Part shown: piece after piece, positions 41,076-52,261 of the stretch
How positions within the stretch are numbered: the first letter of the stretch is position 1
Layout of the letters: each line of letters starts with the position of its first letter
The notes under the pieces: model-generated
Seen by the model: only the letters and a program-made list of their open reading frames with translations
Told to the model about the DNA's origin: nothing
The model's database searches: none
NCBI RefSeq assembly: GCF_029962835.1
Contig: NC_080577.1
Coordinates: 4,092,001 to 4,156,000, forward strand
DNA from: Magnolia sinica
Lineage: Eukaryota; Streptophyta; Magnoliopsida; Magnoliales; Magnoliaceae
DNA length: 64,000 nucleotides
Direction: 5' to 3'
Position numbers and translations under genes: made by a program

Positions 41076-41622
41076 TGTTGTTGGACGTTTAAGTCTTCAA
41101 TTTTTTGGGGTTGCTCAACCAGTCGAGTGAGCCGCTCGACTCAAAGTCTAGCGTCTTATGATTTTTGGTATTCTGGCCGCTTGACCAGTCGAGGGGATAG
41201 CTCGACCGGTCGAGGGGGTCCTTCGACTAGTCAAGGTTATGCAGATTCGAGTCCGGATCTTACGTGGACTACGGAAATCTGAGGCGATTTCGCAAGGGTG
41301 CGAAAGTAAAGTTTCCTAAATTATAAATAGGGATCCCTAGGGCTATTCTAAAGCTTTCTAAAAGTTTTCCTAAAGGGTTCCTAAAGGGTTCTAGGGTCAT
41401 CGAAGAGTGTAGCAAGGGTGAGATTCGAGGTAGTTCGAATCGGGTGAGTCCTCTCTCTTGTAATTTCTATTTCATAGTGGATTTCTGTCGCTTTGTGCCA
41501 TGGTTTTTTTCTCGCAAGGGTTTTCCACGTTAAAACTTTGTGTTCTCTTGTGATTGCTTGACGTTATTGGATTGGTATCCTAGCTCTAGATTTGTGTGAT
41601 TCCGCAGCACAAATCCCCAACA
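41076..41622 (+). repeat. 5' LTR of the Copia element
   Basis: Begins TGTTGTTGG and ends CCCCAACA, the usual TG...CA. It contains a TATAAATAG-like promoter motif near 41323 and a cluster of palindromic CTCGACCGGTCGAG-like words (exact palindrome at 41201-41214). Confidence 0.94.
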
Positions 41623-41624
41623 AG

Positions 41625-41635
41625 TGGTATCAGAG
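41625..41635 (+). other. Primer-binding site of the Copia element
   Basis: TGGTATCAGAG two bases after the 5' LTR matches the 3' end of plant initiator methionine tRNA, the usual Copia primer. Confidence 0.9.
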
Positions 41636-41681
41636 TAATCGTTGGGGCACAAATCTGAGTCTGTAGGATTAGTAATAATGG

Positions 41682-42592
41682 GAAACGACAAGTTTGATAT
41701 TGAGAAGTACTCAGACAAAAATAATTTTGAATTATGGAAGGTTAAGATGATTAGCCTGTTAACCAAGCAAAGTGAGATTAAACTCTTGAGAAGCGAAAAT
41801 CTACCATGAAAGATGATGAATAGAAAAACCTTGATAGTAATGCTTTAGCCTCTATCTGTTTATGTCTCATGGATGAGGTTCTCTATAATGTTTTGAGGGA
41901 GAAAACTGTGGCTAGTTTGTGGGCGAAGTTAGAGAACATCTATACAAAGAAGTCCTCTGAAAATCGCTACACTTGAAGCTACAATGTTATACCTTCAAGA
42001 TGGCAGAGGGTGGAGATCTAGAAGCCCATAGCAACAACTTTAATAAATTGATGTGCAAATTGCTGGATATGGAGGAAGTGGTCAAAGATGAGGAACATGC
42101 ATGTATATTGTCGAATTCTCTTCCTGCATCATATGAGTCTTTCAGGGATACGATGTGCACCGTAAATAAAACCCTAAGTGTTGACACCGTTATCTCAGCC
42201 CTTCAAGGGAAGGCTATGAGAAAGCTAACCGGCGACATGGGAGCATCTTCCGATGCACTGATTACGAGGGGCAGAGATTCTGAGCGAGGTACAAGATCCT
42301 CAAGGCTTAGATCCAAATCCAAGGGCAAGGGTAAAGGAAAATTAAAGTGTTGGAATTGTGGGTTGTCTGGACACATGAAGAAGGATTGTAGAAATCCTAA
42401 AACGAAGAAAGAAAATTCAGCGGCTTCTTCCAAGGAGGCCAATGTTGTCACATCTGATGAAGAGATAAGTGGTGGTGAAGTTCTGTCTGTGTCCATGATT
42501 AGACATGTTCACGACAATCATGCAGATGAGTGGATCCTAGACACAGGAGCGTCATATCACATGACTCCTCATCGGAGTTGGTTCGCCAGTTA
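41682..42592 (+). pseudogene. Copia gag and protease region (fossil)
   Basis: The leader reads GNDKFDIEKYSDKNNFELWK, typical of TNT1-like gag. An open stretch 41973-42593 holds the gag core, a basic linker, the zinc knuckle CWNCGLSGHMKKDC and the start of the aspartic protease, WILDTGASYHMTPH. Broken; treated as a fossil. Confidence 0.88.
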
Positions 42593-42620
42593 GAAGGAAT
42601 GCAATGGTGGACAGGTTTTT

Positions 42621-45089
42621 ATGGGCAATAACAATGCTTGTAATGTTATGACTATTGGCACGGTGAGCATCAAGATGTTTGATGGGATGGAGCGTACCTT
42701 GACTGACGTCAGGTATGTTCCTGATATAAAGAAAAGTCTGATTTCCTTCGGCGCACTCGAGGCTATAGGGTGCAAGTTCACTGGTATTGATGGTGTCCTT
42801 AAAATTTTAAAAGGGGGCACTCGTGGTTATGAGAGCGCAGAGGCACAGAAACCTTTAGAGGTTGATTGGGAACACTTCAACAGCTGGAGCGGCAACAGCT
42901 ATTGCAGACTCCACGTCTCTACGTATGTAGTATGCTCGTCTGGGTCACATGAGCGAGCGGGGCATGAAGGTACTTTCTGATCGATGTTTGATTCCAGCTT
43001 TTAAAAATTCTGATTTAGATATATGGGAGCATTATATATATGGTAAACAATCTAGATTGTTTTTTAAATCTGAAAAACATGTTTGTAAGGGAGTGCTTGA
43101 TTATGTGCACTCTCACATATGAGAGCCATCGCCAGAAGTTTTTATTGGGGGGTCGTCATGGTTTGTTTCATTCATTGACGACTACTTTAGGAAACTTTGA
43201 GTTTACTTCATGAAACGTAAATTCAAAGTTTTCACCATATTCAAACAATGGAAGACAATGGTGGAAAAACAGTTAGGGCGAAAAATAAAGATTTTAAGGA
43301 CTGACAATAGTGAAGAATTTACTTCCACTGAGTTTAATGATTATTACAAGGATGAAGGGATCATCAGGCACAACACAGTCGCCACACGCCCGAGCAAAAC
43401 GGTGTGGCTGAGCGAATGAATCGGACTCTCATGGAGAGGGCCAGATGCATGTTAAGTAATGCTGTGTTGGGCAAGGGCCTATGGACTGAGGCCGTTAACA
43501 CGGCCTGTTATTTGGTGAACCGGTCTCCTTCAACAACAATTGAATGTAAAATCCCAGAGGAAGTATGAAGTAGTCAGAAAATCGACTACTCAGATCTATG
43601 CACATTTGGTTCTGAGGCTTACTCTCATGTACTGTCAGTTGAGAGAGATAAGCTAGACCATAGAGCCAAAAAGTATATCTTTGTTGGATATGGCATTGGT
43701 GTGAAAGGTTACAAGTTATTCGACAAAGTCATACGCAAGGTCATCACTAATCATGACGTCAGAATCGATGAAAGCTTGCTATTTCGCAAGAATGATCAAA
43801 AGGATCAAGAGAAATCCGAAAGGGTGATCGTAGACGTCCAGATTGACACAGATAATACTCAGGAAGAGACATATACGAAGACAGAAGTATATGATCAGGT
43901 AGAGCAGCCACTTGTGAAAAGGAATCCACCGCGTGATTGCAGGTTACCAGCAAGATACAGGAATGACTCTAATATTGTATATGTCCTCATTACAGATGAG
44001 AGAGACCCGTCTACTATTCAGGAGACTCTTGATGAGCCTAATGTAGAAAAGTGGAAGGTGGCTATAGACGATGAGGTGGACTCGTTGCATAAAAATCACA
44101 CATGGGAGCTGATGGAGCTTCCTGTGGGCCGAAAAGCGATCAGATGCAAGTGGTTATTGAAAAGGAAACAAGATAGATATAAAGTAAGGTTGGTAGTAAA
44201 GGGTTATGCTTAGAGAGAAGGAATCGACTTCACAGAGATATTTGCACCGGTGGTTAAACATGTATTTATCAGATTTGTGTTAGCACTAGTTGCCCAATAC
44301 GATCTTGAGCTGGAACAGATGGATGTGAAGATTGCATTCCTGTACGAAAATTTGGAAGAGTAGATTTACATGAAGCAACCAGAGGGCTACGAAGTTAAAG
44401 GGGCAAAGAAAAAAGTTTATAGGTTAATGAGGTCGTTGTACGGTTAGAAGCAGTCGCCTAGGCAGTGGAATAAAAAATTTGATTATTTCATGGTGAGTCA
44501 GAAATTTACTCGGAATGAATACGATCTCTGTGTCTATTACAAGACACTGAGTAATGAAAAATTCATCATCCTAGTACTGTATGTTGATCACCTGTCATGA
44601 TATGTCTGAAATCAACGTACTGAAGACTTAGTTATCAGGGACATTCGAGATGAAAGATCTGGGGGCTGTAAAGAGGGTTCTCGGCATAAATATTCATAGA
44701 GATAGGAAGATAAGCAGGCTTTGGTTATCACAGGAAAAATACCTTGAAAAGGTATTGCTCAAATATGGGATGGATTAGGCAAAGCCAGTGAGCGTTCCCC
44801 ACGCGGCTCACTTCAAGCTTTCTTCAGAAAAATGTCTTAAATCCAATGAGAAAAAGCAAGTTATGTCTCATGTGTCCTATTCAAATGCGGTTGGCAGTTT
44901 AATGTATCTCATGGTCTGTATGAGACCGTATATTTCACAGGCAGTCAGTGTTGTAAGCAGATATATGTCAAACCCCGGTAAGCAACATTGGGAAGCAGTG
45001 AAATGGCTACTTCGATACATTCGAGGTAAGAAAGACTACGTTTTAGCTTTTGAGAAAACAAAAACAAAGTTGGTAGGGTATGTGGATTC
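42621..45089 (+). pseudogene. Copia integrase, reverse transcriptase and 5' part of RNase H (fossil)
   Basis: Recognisable blocks are the protease tail (VRYVPDIKKSLISFGALE), integrase core (ILRTDNSEEFTSTEF), the RT start (AIRCKWLLKRK), the RT core near 44240-44660 and RNase H SNAVGSLMYLMVCMRP and PGKQHWEAVKWLLRYIRG. Similarity stops at 45089 where the solo LTR starts. Reading frames are disrupted in several places. Confidence 0.88.
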
Positions 45090-46379
45090 TGTCATGCCCC
45101 AAACTTGGAAAGTCGGCTTACAAAATTCTCGATCATCGAATCCGGCGCCGACAGCCTCCGTAAAACCCCATTCTCGGTTCTCGGCACCCATTTACCAGCT
45201 TCCGATCCTGGGATCCTATAAGGAGGATTTCTAATATCAATTTGATTCATAATGAGCATAACCATAAGTATAACCCATGAACAATAACCACAAGAACACC
45301 ATCACAAAATCCACTATGATAAAAAACTTTTGAGTACAATGTGTATAAAAGGGAAATACAAGATAATAATAATAACAGAAACTCCAAAAGCTCGACTACA
45401 CGCTCCAACTCTGACGAGGCTACGGCTGCGTCCTGTCGTCACCTGCACGCATCAATCGTGCATATGTTTATAGAAAGCTTAGAGGGTGGTGTAAGTGTGT
45501 GGGAAATATATGCGTGCTCAGAATATAAGGTCAGAGTAATGCGGAGTCATGCTGATGGGTATATGAATGCAATCAGTCGTACCAAGGCTATGCGGTGCAG
45601 AACATGAATGCTATCGGCTATGTCCAGACCATGCAATGCGAGATGCAGCTCAAGCATGCCAATCCTAATCATATATCAGTACAGTTCTCATTCTGTATAA
45701 TCACCGAGGTTCAGTACACTCTAAATGGCACTGCCGCTCTCCTAGCCGCACAGTTCAAGTGAGCATAAGAAACCTCACTATCCGCCTGGCCAATAGTCTG
45801 CCAATACCTATCTGGCATGTCGATAGCGGACCCATTCACGAGCTGGTCAAACTCAGCCTAGCATTACCCCTACTCTCGGGCGAGTAAGGCCACACCCCTT
45901 TCCAACTGACCACGACACAGTGAGAGACTCGGCCTCTTGGTATTCAGCCCTCGTGCGCTCATATATCCACTCGATCTTGACGTTGGAGTCATCCTCTGGT
46001 ACCATCGGGTTTAGGAATTTTCACTCAGGGACATCTATGACGCCCCGATGCTTAGTAACAATATTTCTGGTATCCAATTTAGCCACCCACGATGTATCTG
46101 TGGAGGCTATGGCCCTGATGTCGCTAGGGCATACAATAATCACAACCACACAAATGCAAGTGCATGAATCACACTACCAGTCATGCAACAATCCTGCGCG
46201 TACCACGCGCTTATGGAGGGTAACTCCGCCTATCAGGGAGCCCATAAACAATCTACCCAAAGGCATATGCTATGATCAGTCATTCCTCACATCAGGCATA
46301 CATATGATGCGTATGATCATGAATCATGGATATATACTAAGCATGTTATGTGGTGATGGGCTCTGTTCATAATGAAGAT

Positions 46380-46790
46380 GGGCCTTGACGGCCTACACAC
46401 TACAAGTATGAGCCTATTAATGGGCCTTAGGGGGAGTCGTAATACGGACATTTAACCAACATTATCCTTACAATGTGGACATCAAACCAACATTGCTCCC
46501 AAGGCACGGCGAATCACACATTGTAATAGGCCTTATGTACATCTTGTTGGGCCTCGACCCAAGGGCCTCTAATACATCAAATGGCCTTATAACATGGGTC
46601 TCATATATATATCAAGGTGGGCCTCAACAACGGTCCATAAATACATCAAGATGGGCCTAATCACATGGGCATTATATTCATCAAGTGGGCAACATCAATG
46701 GGCCGCACTAATGGGCCTTATGTACGTTATAATGGGCTACGCCAATAGGCCCTAACTATATCAAATAGGCCACACTTAAATATAAGTGGT
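46380..46790. repeat. Degenerate TGGGCCTTATATACATCAAG array inside solo LTR 1
   Basis: About a dozen imperfect units, spaced roughly 20-40 bp, carry ATGGGCCTTA or TGGGCCTCA followed by ACATCAA. The same array occupies 55440-55930 in solo LTR 2, so it belonged to the LTR before both copies inserted. Confidence 0.75.
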
Positions 46791-46844
46791 GATAATGATT
46801 TTCACCATTTAAAATTCCCAAGGCCCGCCAAATCATGTATTTCC

Positions 46845-47095
46845 CATCCAATCTGATCATAAGGTCTCACAGACCCGAATTAAGAGGGAAAGCAAATATC
46901 ATTTTGGTCCAAACCTGGTAGCCCCCAAGAGTTTTAATGGTGGACATTCAAACTCATTGTTTCCTGTAATATGACCCAGTTGATCCTAGATCTGTCTTTT
47001 ATATATATATATATATTCCATCACAGGCCTTAAAATAATCTCCAAAATGGTTGGATGGTTTGGATGAAACACATGCATTATGGTGGATCCCATAG
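46845..47095. mobile_element. Palindromic MITE piece in solo LTR 1
   Basis: Loop plus right arm of the palindromic MITE family: CCAATCTGATCATAAGGTC, CAAATATCATTTTGGTCC, CCCCCAAGAGTTTTAATGG and AAAATGGTTGGATGGTTTGG, ending near TATGGTGGATCCCA. The counterpart in solo LTR 2 starts near 55925. Confidence 0.6.
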
Positions 47096-47333
47096 GGATG
47101 GACGACATAGATAAAGTACCTACTTCATGGTGAGGTTCCACACCAATGAAGGGCGTGGATACAATACATACATCAGTGGTCCCATGTGGGGCCCACCATA
47201 ATGTTTATCTTCCACCCAACCTGCTGATAAGGTCACACGTGACCTGGGCCCACTGCAATGTTTGTTTGCCATCCAAACCTATTGATAGGGTCACATGTGA
47301 CCTGAACTGAGGAGGAAAAACAAATTTCATTTT

Positions 47334-47983
47334 GATCCAAAACTTTTGACCCCAAAAAGGGGTTTCAATGGTATACATTCAATCCCACTGTTTCCTCTGT
47401 CGTGGGCCACCTGAGCATTGAATATGACTTATTTTTGGGTGGCCCACAGCCAGGGAGGGGGGCCAACAAATGGACGGCGTGGATGTACAAAACACACATC
47501 ATGGTGGGGCCCACGGCTGGACCATGGGTCCAGCCCGTCCGTACGCCCGCCAACGCAAGACGCTGCTGCGTCCTCAGCAGCAGCAGCAGCAGCTGCTTCC
47601 TTCCTTCATTAAAAAAAAACCGTTTTCTCACAATTTTTCACAGGTGGGGCCCACGGCTGGACCATGGATCCAAAACTTTTGACCCCAAAAAGGGGTTTCA
47701 ATGGTATACATTCAATCCCACTGTTTCCTCTGTCGTGGGCCACCTGAGCATTGAATATGACTTATTTTTGGGTGGCCCACAGCCAGGGAGGGGGGCCAAC
47801 AAATGGACGGCGTGGATGTACAAAACACACATCATGGTGGGGCCCACGGCTGGACCATGGGTCCAGCCCGTCCGTACGCCCGCCAGCGCAAGACGCTGCT
47901 GCGTCCTCAGCAGCAGCAGCAGCAGCTGCTTCCTTCCTTCATTAAAAAAAAACCGTTTCTCACAATTTTTCACAGGTGGGGCC
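47334..47983. repeat. 333-bp tandem duplication inside solo LTR 1
   Basis: Unit 1 is 47334-47666; unit 2 runs from 47667 to about 47983. The two differ at only about three positions. Each unit holds a MITE right arm, a GGGGCCCACGGCTGGACCATG segment, a (CAG)n run (near 47577 and 47910) and a poly-A stretch. At the junction a second copy of GGTGGGGCCCACGGCTGG (47643-47660) appears as filler, which points to template switching. The single-copy equivalent is in solo LTR 2 (56360-56690). Confidence 0.9.
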
Positions 47984-48279
47984 CGTATCAGAAAAATCCA
48001 ACCCAGCCGTTGGTCCCTGTGGCTCAATACAAACCTATCAAGTCCAATATTGGATGATTTTTGATGTACAGAAACACCAGTGAGTATTTCAATGGTTGGA
48101 ACACTATTTTTCTATACTATGGCCCGCCAGGAAACCAGATCAGCCTCATTTTTCGGATCAACGCCTAAAATGATCTGAGAAAAAGGATGGACAGCTTGGA
48201 TCAACTACATACATCAAAGTGAGGCCTGTAGGAGCAGTCCACCCCAAATTTGTAATATAATATTATATATATATATATT

Positions 48280-48332
48280 TGTTAGCTTGTTAGTACTTAC
48301 CCATGTCAGCGCACGCACTCCATGTTAGCCGC
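48280..48332 (-). mobile_element. Truncated SINE in solo LTR 1
   Basis: The minus strand reads GGCTAACATGGAGTGCGTG, then TGACATGGGTAAGTACTAAC and AAGCTAAC, matching the 3' half of the SINE at 20530-20683. The corresponding place in solo LTR 2 (about 56960-56995) lacks it. Confidence 0.72.
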
Positions 48333-49394
48333 TCCCTGTCCAGCGTCGACAGCATGGATATAACACAATCATCATGGTGGATCCCACATGTAGGTGGCCC
48401 ACGTGTCATCAAGGTGGGTCCCACATGAACGTGGCCCACCTGATGGGTCTAATATTTGTGTTTTCTCATCATCCAGGCCACTGGATGGCCTAGATAAAAC
48501 AGATGGACGGCATCGATAAAATACATCCATCATGGTGGGTCCACGATCGGTGTCGATCCAGTGGCCATGCCCATTACAAAAGAGAGAGAGAGAGAGGGGG
48601 GAGGGACCCCGCCACTATGGGCCCTCCCTAATACAAAGCATACATCATGTGGGTCCCACAATAAGTGCCCTTAAAATCGAAAACAACGGTAAATCACCCA
48701 CCTATCTTCTTTCTTCTTAATCTCATGGACTCATATGCTCCTTGCCTTCAATTTTAATGGAGGTTGATGAAAGATGATTGGTTGAGATGAGAGATGAGAG
48801 GGTGGGCCACACTTGTTGCTTTGGGATGGTTTGGAAAAGCTTGGACGTGTGGTGTTGTTTGGGAGGGTTAAGAAATGAGAGAGAGAGAGAGGGGATGGGA
48901 TGATATGGATGGGATGATGTGGTGTTTGTGAGGAAAGGAGATGGATGGGTATGGTTTGGTTTGAAAATTGGTAAAAGATGGATGGGTAGGGAGAGAGAGA
49001 GAGAGTGGACTTATGGGAAAAGAGAGAGAGGCCACTTGTACTTGTTGTTGAGTGAGGTGGCATGGAGGTAAGGTAGTGTACTTAACTTGATTTGATGTGA
49101 CATATCATAGAGATTCCCTCGCAGTTCGTAACGCGCGGCATTTTTTCGGAATAAACGCAAGCCCACATCTCTTGGCCTGGGTATCGGATCGATGCGCGAG
49201 TCGCGGCGTTAGAACCGTGGCGACGGCGCGGTCACTAAGGTTCAAGTTTCGGTTCGAGCCGACTTCGGCATGCAGGACTCGGCTTAGGATTGCGTGCAAA
49301 CGTCGGATACGGGTCAAGGATTGCCGAAATTTGACCGAAAGGACCGCGGAAGCCAACGAAACGGTACTTACTAGGATACGGGCCTTACAGATTC

Positions 49395-49839
49395 TGACTA
49401 CGCAGGCAGTATAGATTCTAGGAAGTCTACTTCAGGATACTCGTTTGTACTAGCGGGTGGAGTAATTAGATGGATGTCGAAGCTTTAGTCTATGGTGGTT
49501 CTTTCCACGACCGAAGCAGAATATATGGCAGTGACGGAAGCATTTAAAGAAGGTGTTTGGCTTAGGGGCATGATAAATTAGTTGCGACTTTAGCAGGAGG
49601 CCGTACTGGTTAACTGTGATAGCGAGAGCGCTATCAATTTGGATAAAAATTCTGTTTATCACTCACGTACTAAATACATTGATGTTCGTCACCACTTTAT
49701 CCGACAGGTGCTTGAGGAAGGAGGCGTCACACTTGAAAAGATTCACACTAGCATGAATCCAGCAGACATACTCACCAAGGTCATTCGTACAGAGAAGTTC
49801 ACGTTCTGTGCCTCTTTTCTAGGCTTGACGATGGTGTAA
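49395..49839 (+). pseudogene. Copia RNase H, 3' part (fossil)
   Basis: Beyond the nested insertion the Copia similarity resumes: [52 protein letters not shown] and the closing YIDVRHHFIRQVLEEG, ADILTKV. The usual end of a Copia polyprotein, about 110 bp before the 3' LTR. Confidence 0.88.
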
Positions 49840-49950
49840 AAGAAGGACGAAGTGTGCACGAGAAGCGTTGATTGAAGCTATGATGTAATGCAGAGATAAG
49901 AGAAGAGGTCAAGCAGCTACACGGTTGAATGTTGAAGACTTGGTGGAGAT

Positions 49951-50493
49951 TGTTGTCAGACCTTAAGTCTTCAACTTTCTGTGACTGCTCGACCGGTCGA
50001 GTGAGCCGCTTGACTAGTCGAGCACTGCTCGACTCAAAGTCCAGCGTCTTATGATTTTTTGTGTCTGGGCCGCTTAACCAGTCGAGGGGGTCTCTCGACC
50101 AGTCGAGGTTACGCAGATTTGAGTTTAGATTTTGTGCGGACTACGGAAATCCGAGGCGGTTTCACAAGGGTACGAAAGTGAAGTTTCATAAACTATAAAT
50201 AGGGGTCCCTAGGGCTATTCTAAAGTATTTTAAAGGTTTTTAAAAGTTTTCCTAAAGGGTTCTAGGGTTATCAAAGGGTGTAGCAAGGGTGAGATTCGAG
50301 GTTGTTCGAATCGGGTAAGTCCTCTCTCTTGTAATTTCTATTTCATAGTGGATTTCTGTCGCTTTGTGCCGTGATTTTTTTCCCGCAAGGGTTTTCCACA
50401 TTAAAACTTTGTGTTCTTCTGTGATTGCTTGACGTTATTGGATTGCTATCGTAGCTCTAGATCTATGTGATTCCGTAGCACAAATCTCCAACA
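49951..50493 (+). repeat. 3' LTR of the Copia element
   Basis: Begins TGTTGTCAG and ends CTCCAACA, directly followed by the TGCTA target duplication. It aligns along its length with the 5' LTR, with a slightly different set of CTCGACCGGTCGAG-type palindromes (exact copy at 49988-50001). Confidence 0.94.
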
Positions 50494-50498
50494 TGCTA

Positions 50499-51696
50499 TA
50501 CGACAAGAATGAGCATATCACTATTGAAACATTTGTGGGGTTATTGAAAATTTGGGTCAGGTTAATAATTTTGTGTTTTCAATTCATCCTAGTAGAAATT
50601 GCCTTATGAATGATATAGTTGTATAGATGACACATAAATATCATGGTGGGCCCAGGGAGGTTTCAATGGTACGTATTTTTTAGCCTGTCGTGCGGCCCAC
50701 TTCTTGATCAACAGGTCCACCCCCCTCTAAATTTATTTATTTATTTTTTTAAAACCAGATGCTTCTGCTTTACTTGCAGTTCTTTGCTCCTGTTCATGAA
50801 ATACAATAGAGGCCTGTCCTAACATAATTTAACAAAACCGATGGACTGTTGGATTTCTTACAAACATCACAGTGGGCCCCATATAGCTTCCTCTAGCATG
50901 AAAATTTTGGGAAAGACTTTGACAGGTAATCCACGTTGACAAACTACAGTAAAAACAACCAAAACTGTAACTTTATGCCTCCATGTTATTATCTTTTCCA
51001 CCGTAAAGATCGAACCAATCTGATCTGCTCACTAAATGGGCCACACTTGAATGTAAAGTCAGGCTGACAGTTCCATTGATTCCAACATTGTGGCCCACAT
51101 GACGAGCGAATGATACCTATACTTGGGACGGTGGTCCCAACCTTAAATCTGATGGGCCCACTAGAGATGGACATATGGTCGGACTGAAGCAATTCCCTAA
51201 TCTACTTCAACGTGAATACCACTCCTCTAAACATGCATACCCCCTCTCTTTCTGGGAAGGCATGCATAGGAAGTTTCCATGCAATGGGCTCCAAAGAAAT
51301 GATAAAGCAATTCGTGGGAGGAGAGTTTCTTGTCTTGAATCTCAACATGCCAACGTGGCATGTGGCAAACATGTGCGAGATCCTGGCCATCTATCGAGTG
51401 GGCACTACACCAGAATCCTTAAGGGCGTGTTTGGACTGGCGGATTATGTGGGAGTGAGTTGTATTAGGGTGGATTGCACGGCTTTCAATGTCATAAATGA
51501 GTTTGTCAGTGGATTACGTGCAATCCCATTGGATTGCTATATCTAGCGGCCCAGCTAGTGCCATGTTTGGACAGGCAGACAGTATGGGATTTCAAAACCA
51601 GTGTACGTTTGGCCGGGCATGGGATTGTATGGGATTGATATACTTGTGCCAATGTCCTTCCAAAGGGACGGTTATAACCCCACTCGTGCATGAAAC
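50499..51696. other. Intergenic DNA, no gene supported
   Basis: Sequence rich in GGGCCCA/TGGGCC words from decayed MITE arms. Two or three hAT-like GTGTTTGGAC motifs occur near 51425-51610 without matching ends. ORFs 51175-51546 and 51212-51457 overlap in different frames and lack domains. Confidence 0.45.
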
Positions 51697-52228
51697 GATT
51701 GGCTACTCCCCCTCTGCCACCAGCCTCGTGCCTAGTGGTCGGTGCTATGTGAGACCCACCATATGTATGTGTTTCATCCATTCCACTCATCCATTTTTAA
51801 AGATCATTTTAGGGCCTGACACAAAAATTTAGAGGGATATAAATCTCGGGTGGACCACACCACAGGAAAACAATAGCGATTGGATATCCACCATTAAAAT
51901 CATCCTAAGGCCCACTGTACTGTTTATTTGACATCCAATCTGGTGATTAGGTCATACAGGCACAAATGAAGGGAAAAAAAAAAAACATATCAGCTTGATC
52001 CAAAACTTTTATGGCCCCCAAAAGGTTTTTAATGGTCGACGCTCATTCGACACTGTTTCCTGTAATGTGGTCCAATTGAGATTGATATATACTTCATTTT
52101 TGGTCTCATACCATAAAATGATATGTAAAAATAGATGGATGGCATGGATGAAACACATAAGTCATGTTGGGGCCCACAGAGCATCGACCACCAACCATTG
52201 GCTAATGGCAGGGGGAGTAGCCAATCCG
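51697..52228 (+). mobile_element. Palindromic MITE, copy 6, both termini visible
   Basis: Ends CGATTGGCTACTCCCCCTCT (left) and GGCAGGGGGAGTAGCCAATC (right) are inverted repeats. Arms: GAGACCCACCATATGTATGT and CACTCATCCATTTTTAAAGA on the left; AAAATAGATGGATGGCATGG and GTTGGGGCCCAC on the right. Loop: CATCCAATCTGGTGATTAGG, CATATCAGCTTGATCCAAAA. Confidence 0.82.
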
Positions 52229-52261
52229 CGTCCCATTTGCGCCAACAGACGGATTGCCATC

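Larger units (their letters stand above)
45090..49389 (+). mobile_element. Solo LTR, 4.3 kb, long-LTR family, probably Gypsy; inserted in Copia RNase H
   Basis: The segment begins TGTCATGCCCCAAACTTGG and ends GGGCCTTACA (TG...CA). It is flanked by a 5-bp duplication GATTC at 45085-45089 and 49390-49394. It has no internal domain, primer site or coding region. A paralogue of the same length class sits at 54158-58289, same orientation, by eye about 80-85% identical in the conserved ends. TGTCAC/TGCCCC starts and multi-kilobase LTRs suit long-LTR Gypsy families such as Tekay/Del; that assignment is inference. It is younger than the Copia element it splits. Contents: a degenerate TGGGCCTTA array (46380-46790), palindromic MITE pieces (46845-48240), a SINE fragment (48280-48332) and GA-rich tracts. 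Confidence 0.88.
41076..50493 (+). mobile_element. Ty1/copia LTR retrotransposon (Tork/TNT1-like), broken, with a nested solo LTR
   Basis: LTRs lie at 41076-41622 and 49951-50493, with a 5-bp target duplication TGCTA at 41071-41075 and 50494-50498. Parts in order: primer-binding site (41625-41635), gag with a CCHC zinc knuckle (CWNCGLSGHMKKDC), protease (WILDTGAS), integrase, reverse transcriptase, RNase H, then a purine-rich tract before the 3' LTR. This gag-PR-IN-RT-RH order defines Copia. The element is about 5.1 kb without the nested 4.3 kb insertion. It is a fossil with roughly ten or more breaks. By eye the well-aligned half of the LTRs differs at about 6%, suggesting an insertion a few million years old at usual plant rates; this is an estimate. 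Confidence 0.95.

Noticed and set aside
46380-46790. CRISPR-like or protein-repeat array of GGGCCTTA units
   Set aside because: Degenerate satellite-like units inside an LTR, repeated in its paralogue; no spacer structure.
47402-48064. 220-codon ORF as a gene
   Set aside because: It arises from the 333-bp in-frame tandem duplication of MITE/LTR sequence; composition is repeat-like and overlapping frames are equally open.
49105-49414. Arginine-rich ORFs on both strands near 49.1-49.4 kb
   Set aside because: They are the GC-rich end block of solo LTR 1, repeated in solo LTR 2, where the frames are not kept.
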